From positions 6,130,045 through 6,194,044 of the forward strand of contig OZ244935.1 of assembly GCA_965222005.1 (NCBI GenBank): DNA of 64,000 nucleotides, read 5' to 3'. The stretch is from CBDCTM01 sp965222005. Its GTDB lineage: Bacteria > Bacteroidota > Bacteroidia > Chitinophagales > Saprospiraceae. The notes beneath the pieces were generated by a model that had not been told where the DNA came from, made no database searches, and worked only from the letters and a program-made list of their open reading frames with translations. This document shows positions 1 to 9,847 of the stretch, piece by piece (the first letter of the stretch is position 1; each line of letters starts with the position of its first letter). The position numbers and the translations under genes were made by a program.

Positions 1-1359
1 TATGGGGTTTTGGTCCGTAGATATAGAGGGCGTACCTCCCGGAAACTGCCAAAGCCAGCTATCCGGCTCATTTAGCGATTGGTCAAAGTATTGGACCGTC
101 GTTGCCGAAGCACATTCGCCACTTTGGTTGTAGCTGAAGGCGGCAATCGGAGGTTGGCTGTTTACACAGGCACCCAGGCAGCCAAACAATGGTAAGGAGC
201 CGTTAATAGCGCTGCGCGATTGCGCAGACCAACAACTGGAAGTATTGACCGTGGGCGACATAATGCAGCTGTTGTTGGAGTCATGGCCGGAGCCAAAATT
301 GTGACCCAACTCATGGGCTGTCAATACACGAAGGGCCGAGGCATTAGCCGTAAAATCCTGAAGGACGTGGTAGCGCTGCGAAGAGCACACGGAACGTACC
401 CAGGCTACTCCGATAGTATTGCCATTAAAATTGCGATTGGTCCAGAGCTGGCCGACATCGAAATTGGTGCCGACATTGGAAAAGCCTCCACCATTGCCCC
501 ACGCTCTAAAATTGTTGAGCAAAGCACCGGCATTGGTTGAGGGTGTCCAGGGGTCACAGCCGCTACAGCTCACCACAAAGGTTTCGACAATTTGAAAAAT
601 GATTTCTTGATTGAAATCATTATCATAATTCGATTGTACATTGTTCATTACACCTGAAGCAAAGCCGGCAGCGCCGTTTACTCCGCCATATTTTTGGTTC
701 ATACTCCAATCCAGGGCTATGGCCAATTCAACGCCCAGGCAGGCCATCCGGCCAGAGTTTTGTAACGGCTGGTCTTCGTCTTCGAGTTGTTCGTCAATGG
801 ATAGCATGTGTTTTTTGTACTCGTCAAATCCACACTTTTGGTCGGGATTGGGAATCACATCCTCCGCATTGTACACTACAAATTGATTGGTGGGTGCGCC
901 CGCTACAAAGTAGTGCAGAGGTTCGATAAAGTGCATCTGTCCGTTGCTTTCCACCAAGCCATAGATCAGCTCATCATCAATCGTCATCCTGACTTTGCTC
1001 TCCGGGTCGCCTTTGAGGTAGCCTTTGTAGGTAATGTTTTTAGCTTTTGGAAGCTGCTCCACTCCGTTGGCCGTTTGTATCGACAAGGCATAGTTGGCAG
1101 CACGCATATCATTTTCCACCAATGCCATATTCCAGTGATGAGCATTGCCGAGCCGCAAATCAACAGAAGCTGCCGAGCGGTTTTGGTCCATATAGACATT
1201 CAACAGATTCACATCAATCGCGTAAATATGGTGTTTGGTAAATTGTCGTTCCAGTTGTGGGTAAATGTTGGGTTGTTCTGACCCTGTAAACAAGCTGTTT
1301 TGTCCGAAGAGATAACTACAAAACAGTACGCTGAAGAGGGTAAGTGCAGGTTTAAGCAT
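1..1359 (-). CDS. Secreted reprolysin-like (M12B) zinc metalloprotease with PKD domain, 3' end outside window
   Basis: The frame is open from an ATG at 1359 to base 1 (453 codons) and the C-terminus lies beyond the window. The N-terminus MLKPALTLFSVLFCSYLFG is a signal peptide. Near residues 346-357 there is HELGHNFGSGHD, the HExxHxxGxxHD zinc site of metzincins, followed by CIMSP, which fits the Met-turn. After the catalytic domain, a stretch starting PPIAAFSYNQ and containing DSWLWQFPGGTP has the look of a PKD domain. Many Bacteroidota proteases of this build end in a T9SS sorting domain, which cannot be checked here. The substrate is unknown. The upstream 250 bp to the divergent gene hold no convincing TAnnTTTG box; only a weak TATCTTAG at 1474-1481 faces the other gene. 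Confidence 0.87.
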   Translation of the reverse strand, partial: MLKPALTLFSVLFCSYLFGQNSLFTGSEQPNIYPQLERQFTKHHIYAIDVNLLNVYMDQNRSAASVDLRLGNAHHWNMALVENDMRAANYALSIQTANGVEQLPKAKNITYKGYLKGDPESKVRMTIDDELIYGLVESNGQMHFIEPLHYFVAGAPTNQFVVYNAEDVIPNPDQKCGFDEYKKHMLSIDEQLEDEDQPLQNSGRMACLGVELAIALDWSMNQKYGGVNGAAGFASGVMNNVQSNYDNDFNQEIIFQIVETFVVSCSGCDPWTPSTNAGALLNNFRAWGNGGGFSNVGTNFDVGQLWTNRNFNGNTIGVAWVRSVCSSQRYHVLQDFTANASALRVLTAHELGHNFGSGHDSNNSCIMSPTVNTSSCWSAQSRSAINGSLPLFGCLGACVNSQPPIAAFSYNQSGECASATTVQYFDQSLNEPDSWLWQFPGGTPSISTDQNPI

Positions 1360-1611
1360 AATTAGCAGTAGTTTTTAGTAAAAGAAGAAGCTGTTAAATT
1401 AGTAAACCATCCGATTGTTACCTAACTACTACACAATAAATTCAACTATTGACTAATTTGAAACAAATTAATGTATCTTAGCTCTAGTATCTGCCAAATT
1501 TTGTACTGCTATGTATTAATTGCCACAAGTATTGACTAACAATACCCTGCCAGTGAAATGGTATGCTTTTAGCTCCTGACTCACTGACGAGCTTTTGAAA
1601 ATCTCTCTACC

Positions 1612-2667
1612 ATGACACGTATCGCTGCCCTTTTGATGATTGGCTCCCTGCTGACGCTTACTGCCTGCCTGATAAAGCCTCCACCAGAGGAGCCCGACTT
1701 ATGGGAAGCGGTGCTGACCGAGCCTTTCCTCAATCCGATCCGAAACATCCACACCAGCCTGACTCAGCTGTACGCTATTTCGGATGACGAATTTATCCGC
1801 CTGGACAACAACAACGAGCTGCTCGAGCGGAGGCGTCTCAATTTACCTTTTCGCTTTTTTGGTCGGCCCAGCCTCTCTGATCAGGTCTTTGTGCGGGTAA
1901 CCCGCCAGGATAATAATGACCAGGTGATTGAGTTTCATCTGGCCAAGGTGGCCGGCCAGCAGGTAGATATCACCTTTTCGGAGTTGATCAGCCAAACGGG
2001 CGATGAGCTGTTTCCCGAAGATAATGCCCGATATACAGGAGCTTTCAATGCTGATGGCAGCCAGTTTGTCATCCCTACCCTCAACTTCAGCAAGGATATT
2101 TTCACCTTTTTGGTATTTGACATCCTGCTAAACAGCGCCGGTTCGGCCTTCGAATCTGTTGAATTGGCCAAAGCTATCGATATTCCGGATATGCAAAACG
2201 ACCCCAAAAGCCTTAGCAATTTCAAGTTTATCAATGGCTTTTATTATGCAAGCAGTCAGAATGGTGGCTTTCGTATCAACCCCAACGGGCAGTTCGATGA
2301 GCTTTTTTCTACCTGGATGCTCGATTTTTTTGCGTTCGATGGCCAGCTCTATGCAACCGGCAGCGGCAGCGATCTGCACGAATCTACTGACAATGGCCTC
2401 AACTGGAATCGCGTCAATGATCTCGATGATCCCACTGAGTTGCGATTCACCGAGGTGGCCAATGAGCAGGTATTTACCCAACTTTTTACCGGCTTTCCTT
2501 TCCAGCTGTCCGATGATGACCTGCTCAAGGCTAAAGACTTGAAGTTTAACAAAGATTTTACAGCCGATGTGGCTGCATACACTAATATTCTCTACTTTTT
2601 CGGCCGGTATTATATCACCCTACAAAAAGAGCTCTACTTCACTACTGATCTGCAAACGGTAGATTGA
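1612..2667 (+). CDS. Putative lipoprotein, unknown function (possible beta-propeller/BNR-like)
   Basis: The 351-residue product begins with a short hydrophobic segment ending in the lipobox LTAC (Cys at about residue 19), so it should be lipid-anchored. The rest is rich in short beta-type segments. STDNGLNWNRV near the C-terminal third resembles the Asp-box (SxDxGxxW) of BNR/sialidase-type propellers, but only one clear copy is visible. I do not recognise the family. It is flanked by a divergent metalloprotease gene and a downstream orphan gene in the same direction, with gaps of about 250 and 210 bp, so it is probably its own transcription unit. A weak promoter candidate (ATTG at 1448, TATCTTAG at 1474-1481) lies about 130 bp upstream. 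Confidence 0.75.
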   Translation: MTRIAALLMIGSLLTLTACLIKPPPEEPDLWEAVLTEPFLNPIRNIHTSLTQLYAISDDEFIRLDNNNELLERRRLNLPFRFFGRPSLSDQVFVRVTRQDNNDQVIEFHLAKVAGQQVDITFSELISQTGDELFPEDNARYTGAFNADGSQFVIPTLNFSKDIFTFLVFDILLNSAGSAFESVELAKAIDIPDMQNDPKSLSNFKFINGFYYASSQNGGFRINPNGQFDELFSTWMLDFFAFDGQLYATGSGSDLHESTDNGLNWNRVNDLDDPTELRFTEVANEQVFTQLFTGFPFQLSDDDLLKAKDLKFNKDFTADVAAYTNILYFFGRYYITLQKELYFTTDLQTVD

Positions 2668-2877
2668 ACAGTACCCCGCCCTTCCTTCCATTGCCTTTTG
2701 TGGGTAAATAGTTGGGTGCGAGCTGCCTGGTGACGGTCTATTTGATGCTTTCGGTGCAGTTCTTGTACTACTATTTTATTAGAATAATTTGACATACAAA
2801 GCACTACGAACCCCATCTATGACACCACCTGTAGTTGTGAAATCAAATCGACAACCTCTATTCATTTTATCAACGGG

Positions 2878-5800
2878 ATGAGACTGTTCGCTCCATACAT
2901 ACTGTGGATGGCAATGTTTTTTGCTGTTAATGGTCAACCCTTAGTATCGACCAATGCTCCCTTACTGTTGCAGCAGTTGGAGGAAAGTGCCCGGACAGGC
3001 CAACAACGCGCCTTGCGGGATCTGGGTAGTTTGCTCGACCGGGCAGAGCTGTCCAGCCAGGTACAGACTATCCTGTATGATATTACCTTATTTACGAAAG
3101 ATGAAATGGATTTTTCCAAGCCAGTATCAAAAAGAGAGTTTCTCGACTTTTACTATGAAAACGAACAAAACATTAGCTTTTCAACCATAGCGCAAACCTA
3201 TTACCTGAGCCCATTGTCCGATCATCCGCTGGAATACCACAGCCAGCATCTCGAAATGGAGGAGCAGCACAAAATCGGTTTACAGTTGCGTCAGTACATT
3301 GAGTGCTTCGATCAGCTTGTCAAGCAGGGCAACAGCAAAGCAGGGCAGGCATTGGTAATATTGGAGCAACTTTGTAGCTATAAAGAGGAAGAGGCTTATC
3401 AATATTTACTTAGCCTTATACAGAGTAGGCGGCTCAAAAAATGGAAGCAAGCTAAGCGCCAGCAGGCATATCAGCTAATCGGCCAGGCACTGGCAGGCTA
3501 CCAGGAATTGGAAAGCCTCAATGCCATACTCTTTATGCTCAATGAAAAGCAGCTCAAAGCCTCTACCGCATCGCCCTGGCTCAGCTCTATCTCCAACATC
3601 CCCTGCAAAGAGGGAGCAGATGCGGAGCAATTGGAAAAGGCTTATTCCTTTCTCGTGGATTCACTCGGCAGCCTGGATGCTATGCACCTCTATGGCTATG
3701 AGCAGCGATTCTCATTTCGTATCAACTTTTTTGAATATCCGGTTGACTATTACGGCAAGCTACTCTCCGAATCGGACCGCCACCCCTGGATCCAGCGAAA
3801 TGCGTGTAAGGATCTCATTCGTACAGCTCATCCACGGGCCTTATTTTATATCGCAGCCCATATGTACAGACATCGCAATACCGTCCCACAACCCGTCTGG
3901 CTGCCTGACTACGCGGAGCAACTTCGCCAACTCACCCACATGAAAACAGGGATATACAATGCTGCCAACAAGCTGGAATATTACCCTTTTGCTCAGGGAG
4001 ATAAGCTGGCCCGGCGCAACTTTTTCACCTATTGGGCCAAACACTATAATGACTTTGAATGGGATGACAATCACAACTTTTTCACCAACAAACAAAAGGC
4101 TCAGGAGGTCACTCAGAATTATGAGAGGCTGTTCAGGCGGCTCAATTCTAAGAACGATTCAGTGGCCTTGAAGTCTTTCATCCTGATTACTGAGGGCGAT
4201 CCTATGGAGGTCATTGAGCTGGCTGACAAATATCGGCAGTTGCTGCGCACATACAACCGTACGCTCCCTTCCTTCAAGCACAAATACCTGGAACAATTAA
4301 CGCTACTGACACACTATTGCAAAGTCAACAACCTGGCTTACAGAAGTTCTGAGGCCATCCAACAGATTACCAATCGGCTTTTGCAACCTCTGACCCCAGC
4401 AAAGCGATACCGGCTGGAAAATGAGTTGATAAAGTCAATTGAACTGACTGATCTGACGGGGCTGGAATATGCTGCCTGCATCCACGAAAAAAACAAGGAT
4501 TTTTGCTTTTCCATTGGCAGAGTGTTGGATTATTATTATTCAAAACATTGGGATCAGATCGTATCGGATGATGCCCAGCTTTTGCTTTTCCTAAAAAAAT
4601 CCTATCTCTTTGCCAGTATCGGGGTTTATGGTTCGAGCAACTACTATTTGTCAAAATTTGATATAAAAAACCAGCAATTACAGGCCCGGCTGGCCAAATT
4701 GTACCGCTTCGAAGCGGATGAAGACATCCTCAATCAAATCGCTCAATTGGCAGCTCAGCCGGAAGAAGTAGAAGATCAATTTGATCTGGAAGAATTTTTA
4801 AACGAGCCGGCGCTGTTTTCGAAGCGGGATATAAAAACGTTGCCAAAACCACGAAAGGTGGACTATCGCAGGATTGTAAAGCAGATCAAATCGGATGATG
4901 ACATTACCAATATCAAGCAGCTTTTTTATTATTTGCGCCTTCATCCGCACCTCGACCTGGTACCTTATTTGTTTGAACTGGTTGACGACAAACGCGTACT
5001 GGGCCGGCATCAGGGCCAACGTGTTCGGGTAGCAGATAATATAGTGCCCAGCCTTGAAGATATTTACGATCACTCCTTCGTACCGGAGGATACTACCCAA
5101 CTCTTTAGTACCCGCCAATGGGCGCGCAAATGGAGGTCGGGCGGCAAAGAATACGTCAATTGGGCGTACCAGTTTTTCCAGCAAAAGCTGGAAGCTCTTC
5201 AACAGCTGGAGTCTCTGAGTATTGATGAAATCAATGAGCTGACTACTTCCCAATATTTTGATGAAAGGGATAAAACTACTTGCCTGGGCTATCTCAAAAA
5301 GGTACGGCCTATCAAGGATATCCGCAAACTCCATATAGAGCCTTTGCTAAACGTGGAGCAGGATCTTGTGAATTTCGAAGATTTCTTCTTTGGATACAAA
5401 GAATTGGATGACATACCCAAGCTATTCGACATTCAGCCACCACAAGTAGCACCGATGCTTAACTACCTGGGACGCAAATCCGCTAAGTTTTCCATATCCG
5501 AAAAAGGATCCTTTTACAACAATCTTTTCCGCTATCCCTGGTTTGTCAACTACATTGGCAGCCCTTCAGCCGACAGCCTGCTGATCCATAATATTGGCCA
5601 CATTCTGGCAGATTATCTAAACAGTAGCGAGTATTTGTCAGAGTATGAAGAGCAAAACACCAATTTGCACATCGCACAGCTCGAAAACCTTGGCAAACCC
5701 ATCGAGCAACAGCTGCAAGCCTCAATCACAGTCAATGCCGATCTGGCTTCGTTGCAAAAGATTCAGGAATCTATCCTTGCTGCTGTCAGCTATAAAGATT

Positions 5801-6309
5801 TGGGCAAGGTGGCCGGTTTTTTCAAGAGCTACCCAAACCAGATCGCTAAAAATTCCTTCGGTTTTTTAGCGCATGATTTTGGCTTACCCATTTACGATCT
5901 GGATGAAGAGACATCGCTCGATACCTTTATCGCCAACCATAAAAGCATGAGTGAGCAAGCTTTGTACCGCCACTATCTCAAAGCATTTGGGGTAGATTTT
6001 TTGGATAAAAAAGGACGGCTCGACTTTGAGAAAATATACGATATGCTGGAGTTCGACATTGTCACCCCCTTTGTCAGCCGATCAGGTGGCAAGCGGGATT
6101 ATTACATCTATGGCATCATAAAATTGCTGGAATTTGAATTTGGCGACCGCCTCGGCTTCCATGAAAAACTCAATGAAAATCAAACCTTTTACACCTTTTC
6201 CAGTGCCAAAAGAGCCGCAGCCTGGAAAAACTTCCTCATTGAACGCAAACTGGTGAAATTTATCCGACAGCCAGTCTCCTCCTTTTCTCATATTCGCGAT
6301 GAATTTTGA
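2878..6309 (+). CDS. Large exported protein of unknown function (1143 aa)
   Basis: This is a single uninterrupted frame of 1143 residues. The N-terminus (MRLFAPYILWMAMFFAVNG) looks like a cleavable signal peptide without a lipobox. The remainder is hydrophilic and rich in Leu, Tyr, Gln and charged residues, with many predicted amphipathic helices, as in helical-repeat (HEAT/ARM/TPR-like) proteins. I see no catalytic motif, no transmembrane segment after the signal, and no obvious T9SS sorting domain at the C-terminus (ends FSHIRDEF). I do not recognise the family. Neighbours are an orphan lipoprotein and a small outer-membrane barrel, which gives an envelope context but no function. No Shine-Dalgarno is visible, as is usual in Bacteroidota. 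Confidence 0.72.
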   Translation: MRLFAPYILWMAMFFAVNGQPLVSTNAPLLLQQLEESARTGQQRALRDLGSLLDRAELSSQVQTILYDITLFTKDEMDFSKPVSKREFLDFYYENEQNISFSTIAQTYYLSPLSDHPLEYHSQHLEMEEQHKIGLQLRQYIECFDQLVKQGNSKAGQALVILEQLCSYKEEEAYQYLLSLIQSRRLKKWKQAKRQQAYQLIGQALAGYQELESLNAILFMLNEKQLKASTASPWLSSISNIPCKEGADAEQLEKAYSFLVDSLGSLDAMHLYGYEQRFSFRINFFEYPVDYYGKLLSESDRHPWIQRNACKDLIRTAHPRALFYIAAHMYRHRNTVPQPVWLPDYAEQLRQLTHMKTGIYNAANKLEYYPFAQGDKLARRNFFTYWAKHYNDFEWDDNHNFFTNKQKAQEVTQNYERLFRRLNSKNDSVALKSFILITEGDPMEVIELADKYRQLLRTYNRTLPSFKHKYLEQLTLLTHYCKVNNLAYRSSEAIQQITNRLLQPLTPAKRYRLENELIKSIELTDLTGLEYAACIHEKNKDFCFSIGRVLDYYYSKHWDQIVSDDAQLLLFLKKSYLFASIGVYGSSNYYLSKFDIKNQQLQARLAKLYRFEADEDILNQIAQLAAQPEEVEDQFDLEEFLNEPALFSKRDIKTLPKPRKVDYRRIVKQIKSDDDITNIKQLFYYLRLHPHLDLVPYLFELVDDKRVLGRHQGQRVRVADNIVPSLEDIYDHSFVPEDTTQLFSTRQWARKWRSGGKEYVNWAYQFFQQKLEALQQLESLSIDEINELTTSQYFDERDKTTCLGYLKKVRPIKDIRKLHIEPLLNVEQDLVNFEDFFFGYKELDDIPKLFDIQPPQVAPMLNYLGRKSAKFSISEKGSFYNNLFRYPWFVNYIGSPSADSLLIHNIGHILADYLNSSEYLSEYEEQNTNLHIAQLENLGKPIEQQLQASITVNADLASLQKIQESILAAVSYKDLGKVAGFFKSYPNQIAKNSFGFLAHDFGLPIYDLDEETSLDTFIANHKSMSEQALYRHYLKAFGVDFLDKKGRLDFEKIYDMLEFDIVTPFVSRSGGKRDYYIYGIIKLLEFEFGDRLGFHEKLNENQTFYTFSSAKRAAAWKNFLIERKLVKFIRQPVSSFSHIRDEF

Positions 6310-6379
6310 TCGTTGGCATTTGGTAATTTGCTGACATTAGAGGCTGGTTTTTATCACAATATTGTAATTTGGTATTCAG

Positions 6380-6412
6380 TTTAGAATATTGCAGCCACAT
6401 GCTGTATCTTTG
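6380..6412 (+). promoter_or_regulatory. Candidate Bacteroidota promoter for the 6553 gene
   Basis: A perfect -7 box TATCTTTG (TAnnTTTG) sits at 6405-6412. A weak -33-like TTTA at 6380-6383 lies 21 bp upstream. A start near 6418 would leave a leader of about 135 nt that contains the 15-bp tandem duplication at 6491-6520. Confidence 0.4.
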
Positions 6413-6490
6413 TTCTTTCATGTGTTTATTTTTATTTTACGTTATGGCCACATGGAACTTAGCAAGATTAAATAGTCATTATCTTGTGTG

Positions 6491-6520
6491 TTTAAAGACT
6501 ATTTATTTAAAGACTATTTA
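6491..6520. repeat. Perfect 15-bp tandem duplication
   Basis: The unit TTTAAAGACTATTTA occurs twice head to tail (6491-6505 and 6506-6520), 32 bp before the start codon of the outer-membrane barrel gene. It is one of four two-copy duplications of 15-16 bp in this window. Confidence 0.9.
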
Positions 6521-6552
6521 ATCATGCACGTTTCATAAAAAACAAAAAGAAT

Positions 6553-7194
6553 ATGAATCGCCTTTTTCAATATGCATCCCTGCTGTTGCTTTTTGCCTTT
6601 GTCATTAGCCTGGCCCCTGCCGAAGCGCAGAGCCGAAAGAAGCGCAGCAATAAAAATGACGAATACTTTGACGAAAGCGGTGGCTTTGCCCATCGGCTAT
6701 GGTACGGCGGTGGCTTTGCGCTGGGTTTTAGCGGCAATTCGGATTTCAGCGTCTTCAATTTTGGCCTCTCCCCTATGGTGGGCTACAAAATTGTGGAAAA
6801 TGTATCGGCCGGACCGCGAATCGCTTTCAACTACTCCTTTATGAAAGGCTATGCTACCGATGGGCGCATCCACAAAGTGCAGCCCTTTTCCTATTCCGTA
6901 GCTACCTTTGCCCGTTTCAAATTCCTGCGAAGCCTCTTTGCGCACGTTGAGATTGAGTTTGAAAGCCGGGAATCGCCACTCGTCACAAACGGCAGCACAC
7001 TCTTTGTACTGGATACCGATACCAACAAAATAGCTACCGTCCGGGAAGGCAGAGAGAATTTTTATGTAGGCCTCGGTTACACTAGTGGCTCTATCTGGGG
7101 CTATGAAATACTAGTGCTCTATAATACCACCGAACCGGATGATTCGCTCAATCTGCCTTTTGACATCCGCTTTGCAATTACTTATAACTTCTAG
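6553..7194 (+). CDS. Small outer-membrane beta-barrel protein
   Basis: The 213-residue product has a clear signal peptide (MNRLFQYASLLLLFAFVISL...AEAQ) followed by a short basic segment (RKKRSNK). The rest is alternating hydrophobic/aromatic beta-type segments, and the protein ends ITYNF with the terminal Phe typical of outer-membrane barrels. Its size suits an 8-stranded barrel of the OmpA/porin-family type seen throughout Bacteroidota. No enzymatic motif is visible and the ligand is unknown. The gene stands alone, with a candidate promoter at 6380-6412 and a strong bidirectional terminator just downstream. The last codons and the stop lie inside a 16-bp duplication. Confidence 0.8.
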   Translation: MNRLFQYASLLLLFAFVISLAPAEAQSRKKRSNKNDEYFDESGGFAHRLWYGGGFALGFSGNSDFSVFNFGLSPMVGYKIVENVSAGPRIAFNYSFMKGYATDGRIHKVQPFSYSVATFARFKFLRSLFAHVEIEFESRESPLVTNGSTLFVLDTDTNKIATVREGRENFYVGLGYTSGSIWGYEILVLYNTTEPDDSLNLPFDIRFAITYNF

Positions 7195-7211
7195 TACTTA
7201 TAACTTCTAGT
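7180..7211. repeat. Perfect 16-bp tandem duplication across a stop codon
   Basis: ACTTATAACTTCTAGT occurs at 7180-7195 and again at 7196-7211. The first copy carries the last codons and the TAG stop of the barrel gene, so the second copy is untranslated and the protein is unaffected. Confidence 0.9.
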
Positions 7212-7216
7212 TGCCG

Positions 7217-7266
7217 ATAAATACTAAGGCGAAGGCATAATCCATTACCTTCGCCTTAGTATTTAT
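7217..7266. terminator. Bidirectional intrinsic terminator between convergent genes
   Basis: A perfect 19-bp inverted repeat (arms 7217-7235 and 7248-7266, loop 12 nt) has a GC-rich core (AAGGCGAAGG/CCTTCGCCTT) and A/T-rich ends, so each strand carries a U-rich 3' flank. It lies between the barrel gene (plus) and the TonB receptor gene (minus) and can serve both. Confidence 0.85.
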
Positions 7267-7285
7267 CCCTTCACATTCTTCTCTC

Positions 7286-9727
7286 TCAAAACTCCAAACT
7301 TAGCCCCAGCAAAAAATTGCGCCCCGCCTGCGGAAAGTAACCTGTTTGATTGTACGTACTGCCCTGCTCCAGCCGGGTGTAGGGATCATCCCGCGGATCA
7401 CCACCACTGTATCTAAACCGATAGGCCCAGGCATTGGTAGCGTACTGCGCATCAAGGATGTTGCGTACCAGCAGCGTAGCGGTGAGTTGCTTGAGGCGGG
7501 CACATCGAAAAGCATAGCGCAGTCGGAGATCACTGAAAACATATGCATCGAGCTGCGTATGCTCACTTTGGGTGTTATCAATAAATTGCCGACTCACGTA
7601 TTTGCCCAACAAGCTCACCTCAAGGGAATGGGTTGAGGCCTGGTCCTTTGCTGACAAAGGGTACCAACTTAGCTCGGCACCACTCACTATCGAAGGAGAA
7701 AAGGACAGATCGGTATCCGAATGATCTGCCGCTACCTGCGCTCCTGTATCCCAGTGATCAATATATTCTTTGAAATGCTGAATCTTATTCCGGCTCAGTG
7801 CCAGATTGGCTGCCAGGCCCCAGCTCTCGCTCCACTTCAGATGAGCATCCAACTCCAGGCCCAGCCGATAACTATTGGGTACATTGATTCTCGTAGCCTC
7901 TCCTACATCATTGATACGGCCACTCAATACCAGCTGGTCATCGTAGCGCATGTAGTAGCCATTGATGCCCAGGCTGCCTTTGTTCAGGGCTTTTCGCAAG
8001 CCCAGTTCGGCATTGTAAAGACGCTCGGCGCCAGGTCGGCTGAGTGGGCTGGAGTCGATGTAATCATCGCGATTGGGCTCTCGATTGGCCACAGCAAAGG
8101 AAGCGTAGAGACGAGCTTTGCCCGTCAATTGATAGCTGAGGCCAGCTTTTGGATTGAAGAAATGATGGTCAACTTGTTGCTCTTCGCGCTGCCCGGAAGC
8201 CTTGGGCCCTTCAAAGGAATAATCCACCCGCCGGTATTGCAAATCAGCAAAAGCGTGTAATTTATCTGTCACCTGATGCTGGAATTTTCCAAATAAATTG
8301 GTATCCAGCTTTCTGGCATCATTGAAGTAATAGCGGTGAGGGGTATCAAAATTTCCACCCTCAGCTGTCCAAATAACCTGCCCAAAATGCAGCCCGGAAT
8401 ATACATAGCCCGCAGCGCCAAAAACCAATTCGCTACGCTCATTAGCCGGGCTGAAGTTCAGCAACAGGCTTGTTCCGTAAAAGTCATTATCCAACCACCG
8501 ACGCCGGATCAGATCACTGTTTCCACTACCCAGGCTATAATCTATCAGATCTTGCCCGGCTTTATATTGCTCAAAAAACCCCCTGCCGAAGGTATAATGG
8601 CTCGTGACGTCCAGACTCCACTTATTACTCAACTGCTGCTTGTATGTCAGTTGATAATGCGTTTGCTTATAATCATCCACTTCATTGTCGTGGGGCGCAT
8701 CGGCTCTTTCCATACCAGCGGCATTAAATGTGCGAAGGCTATCGACGTCCACGTATTGAGCAGCTACGCCCCACCAGGCTTGGTAAGTAACTTCGTGGCC
8801 TGAAAAAATAGTAGCCCGCAGGCTGTTGCGTTTGCCGATGTACGCCCCAGACATAAACCAGGAATGTAGCCTTGCCGCTGCCCGATCGATGTAGCCATCG
8901 GAAGTGATGCGGCTCAGGCGGCCATCGAAGGTGAAGCGCTTGGCCAGCAGGCCGCTGCCCGCCTGAATACTGTGCTTCCAGCTATTATAGGATCCCAGGC
9001 TATTGCTGAGGCGCAGATATGGCTGCTCATGTACACGGGCTGTATTGAGGCGCAACGTTGCGCCAAAGGCTCCTGTACCATTGGTAGAAGTACCCACGCC
9101 CCGCTGAATTTGCAAATTCTCCGTGGAGCTACTGAAGTCGGGTAAATCTACCCAGAATACGCCCTGCGATTCGGCATCATTGAGCGGCACACCATTGATG
9201 GTGACATTGATGCGGGTCGCATCGGTGCCACGAATCCGGATACCGGTATAGCCAATTCCTGTGCCGGCATCGGAGGTCACGACGGCAGAGGGGGTCCATT
9301 GAAGTAGAAAAGGTACATCCTGCCCGAGATTGGCTTTTTCAAGGGATTCGCCTTGGATATTGGTAAATGTAATCGGTGTGTTTTGGTCAGCCCAACGGCC
9401 TACTATTTCTACTTGCGCTATCTGATAATCAGTAGCTTTCAATTGAAAATCCTGATAAGTGCTGCCATCTATATATGCCGATTGCTGCACTTTTTCAAAT
9501 CCTAAATAGCTGACTTCCAGCGTTTTAGCCCCTTTATCCAGATTTCTTATCAAATAAAATCCGTCGGCATCGCTGGTAGTTCCTCTTTGGTTTTCCAGTA
9601 CCCAAACACTAGCTCCAGGTAAGGGTTCCCCTTGTTCATCGGTGATCGTTCCCATGACTAGATGCTGTGCAGAAGACAGCCTTGGCAAAAAGAGGAGTAG
9701 CCAAATCAGGTATTGATTAAGCTTCAT
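7286..9727 (-). CDS. TonB-dependent outer-membrane receptor, probable thiamin(-precursor) importer
   Basis: The 813-residue product has a signal peptide (MKLNQYLIWLLLFLPRLSSA), then a carboxypeptidase-regulatory-like domain (GTITDEQGEPLPGASV, about residues 27-95). A plug domain follows (RIRGTDATRINVTINGVPLN near residue 170), then a long barrel ending LGLSLEF with the C-terminal Phe. It acts in the outer membrane, importing substrate with TonB energy. Its leader carries a TPP riboswitch and terminator, so expression should fall when thiamin diphosphate is abundant. This is the main reason to assign thiamin or a related compound as substrate. The NadR-like kinase gene lies just 5' on the same strand. 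No inner-membrane PnuT-type partner is in this window. Confidence 0.88.
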   Translation of the reverse strand: MKLNQYLIWLLLFLPRLSSAQHLVMGTITDEQGEPLPGASVWVLENQRGTTSDADGFYLIRNLDKGAKTLEVSYLGFEKVQQSAYIDGSTYQDFQLKATDYQIAQVEIVGRWADQNTPITFTNIQGESLEKANLGQDVPFLLQWTPSAVVTSDAGTGIGYTGIRIRGTDATRINVTINGVPLNDAESQGVFWVDLPDFSSSTENLQIQRGVGTSTNGTGAFGATLRLNTARVHEQPYLRLSNSLGSYNSWKHSIQAGSGLLAKRFTFDGRLSRITSDGYIDRAAARLHSWFMSGAYIGKRNSLRATIFSGHEVTYQAWWGVAAQYVDVDSLRTFNAAGMERADAPHDNEVDDYKQTHYQLTYKQQLSNKWSLDVTSHYTFGRGFFEQYKAGQDLIDYSLGSGNSDLIRRRWLDNDFYGTSLLLNFSPANERSELVFGAAGYVYSGLHFGQVIWTAEGGNFDTPHRYYFNDARKLDTNLFGKFQHQVTDKLHAFADLQYRRVDYSFEGPKASGQREEQQVDHHFFNPKAGLSYQLTGKARLYASFAVANREPNRDDYIDSSPLSRPGAERLYNAELGLRKALNKGSLGINGYYMRYDDQLVLSGRINDVGEATRINVPNSYRLGLELDAHLKWSESWGLAANLALSRNKIQHFKEYIDHWDTGAQVAADHSDTDLSFSPSIVSGAELSWYPLSAKDQASTHSLEVSLLGKYVSRQFIDNTQSEHTQLDAYVFSDLRLRYAFRCARLKQLTATLLVRNILDAQYATNAWAYRFRYSGGDPRDDPYTRLEQGSTYNQTGYFPQAGRNFLLGLSLEF

Positions 9728-9796
9728 GCTGTGAAATCATTTAAAAAAAAGATAGACAATGTACCGGGAAAGGGGCTATCCCGATAGTGAGTTCAG

Positions 9797-9817
9797 AAAA
9801 AGCATTACGTAAATGCT
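9797..9817 (-). terminator. Riboswitch-controlled intrinsic terminator
   Basis: Read on the minus strand, AGCATT (9817-9812) pairs with AATGCT (9806-9801) and is followed at once by TTTT (9800-9797). It lies about 30 nt after the TPP aptamer and about 70 nt before the receptor start codon, the expected place for a transcriptional expression platform. Confidence 0.65.
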
Positions 9818-9847
9818 TCCCAAAGAACGGCAACCCGGATGATTACC

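Noticed and set aside
1448..1481. ATTG-N22-TATCTTAG as a promoter for the 1612 lipoprotein gene
   Set aside because: Both boxes deviate from consensus and the spacing is long; kept only as a weak candidate in the gene entry.
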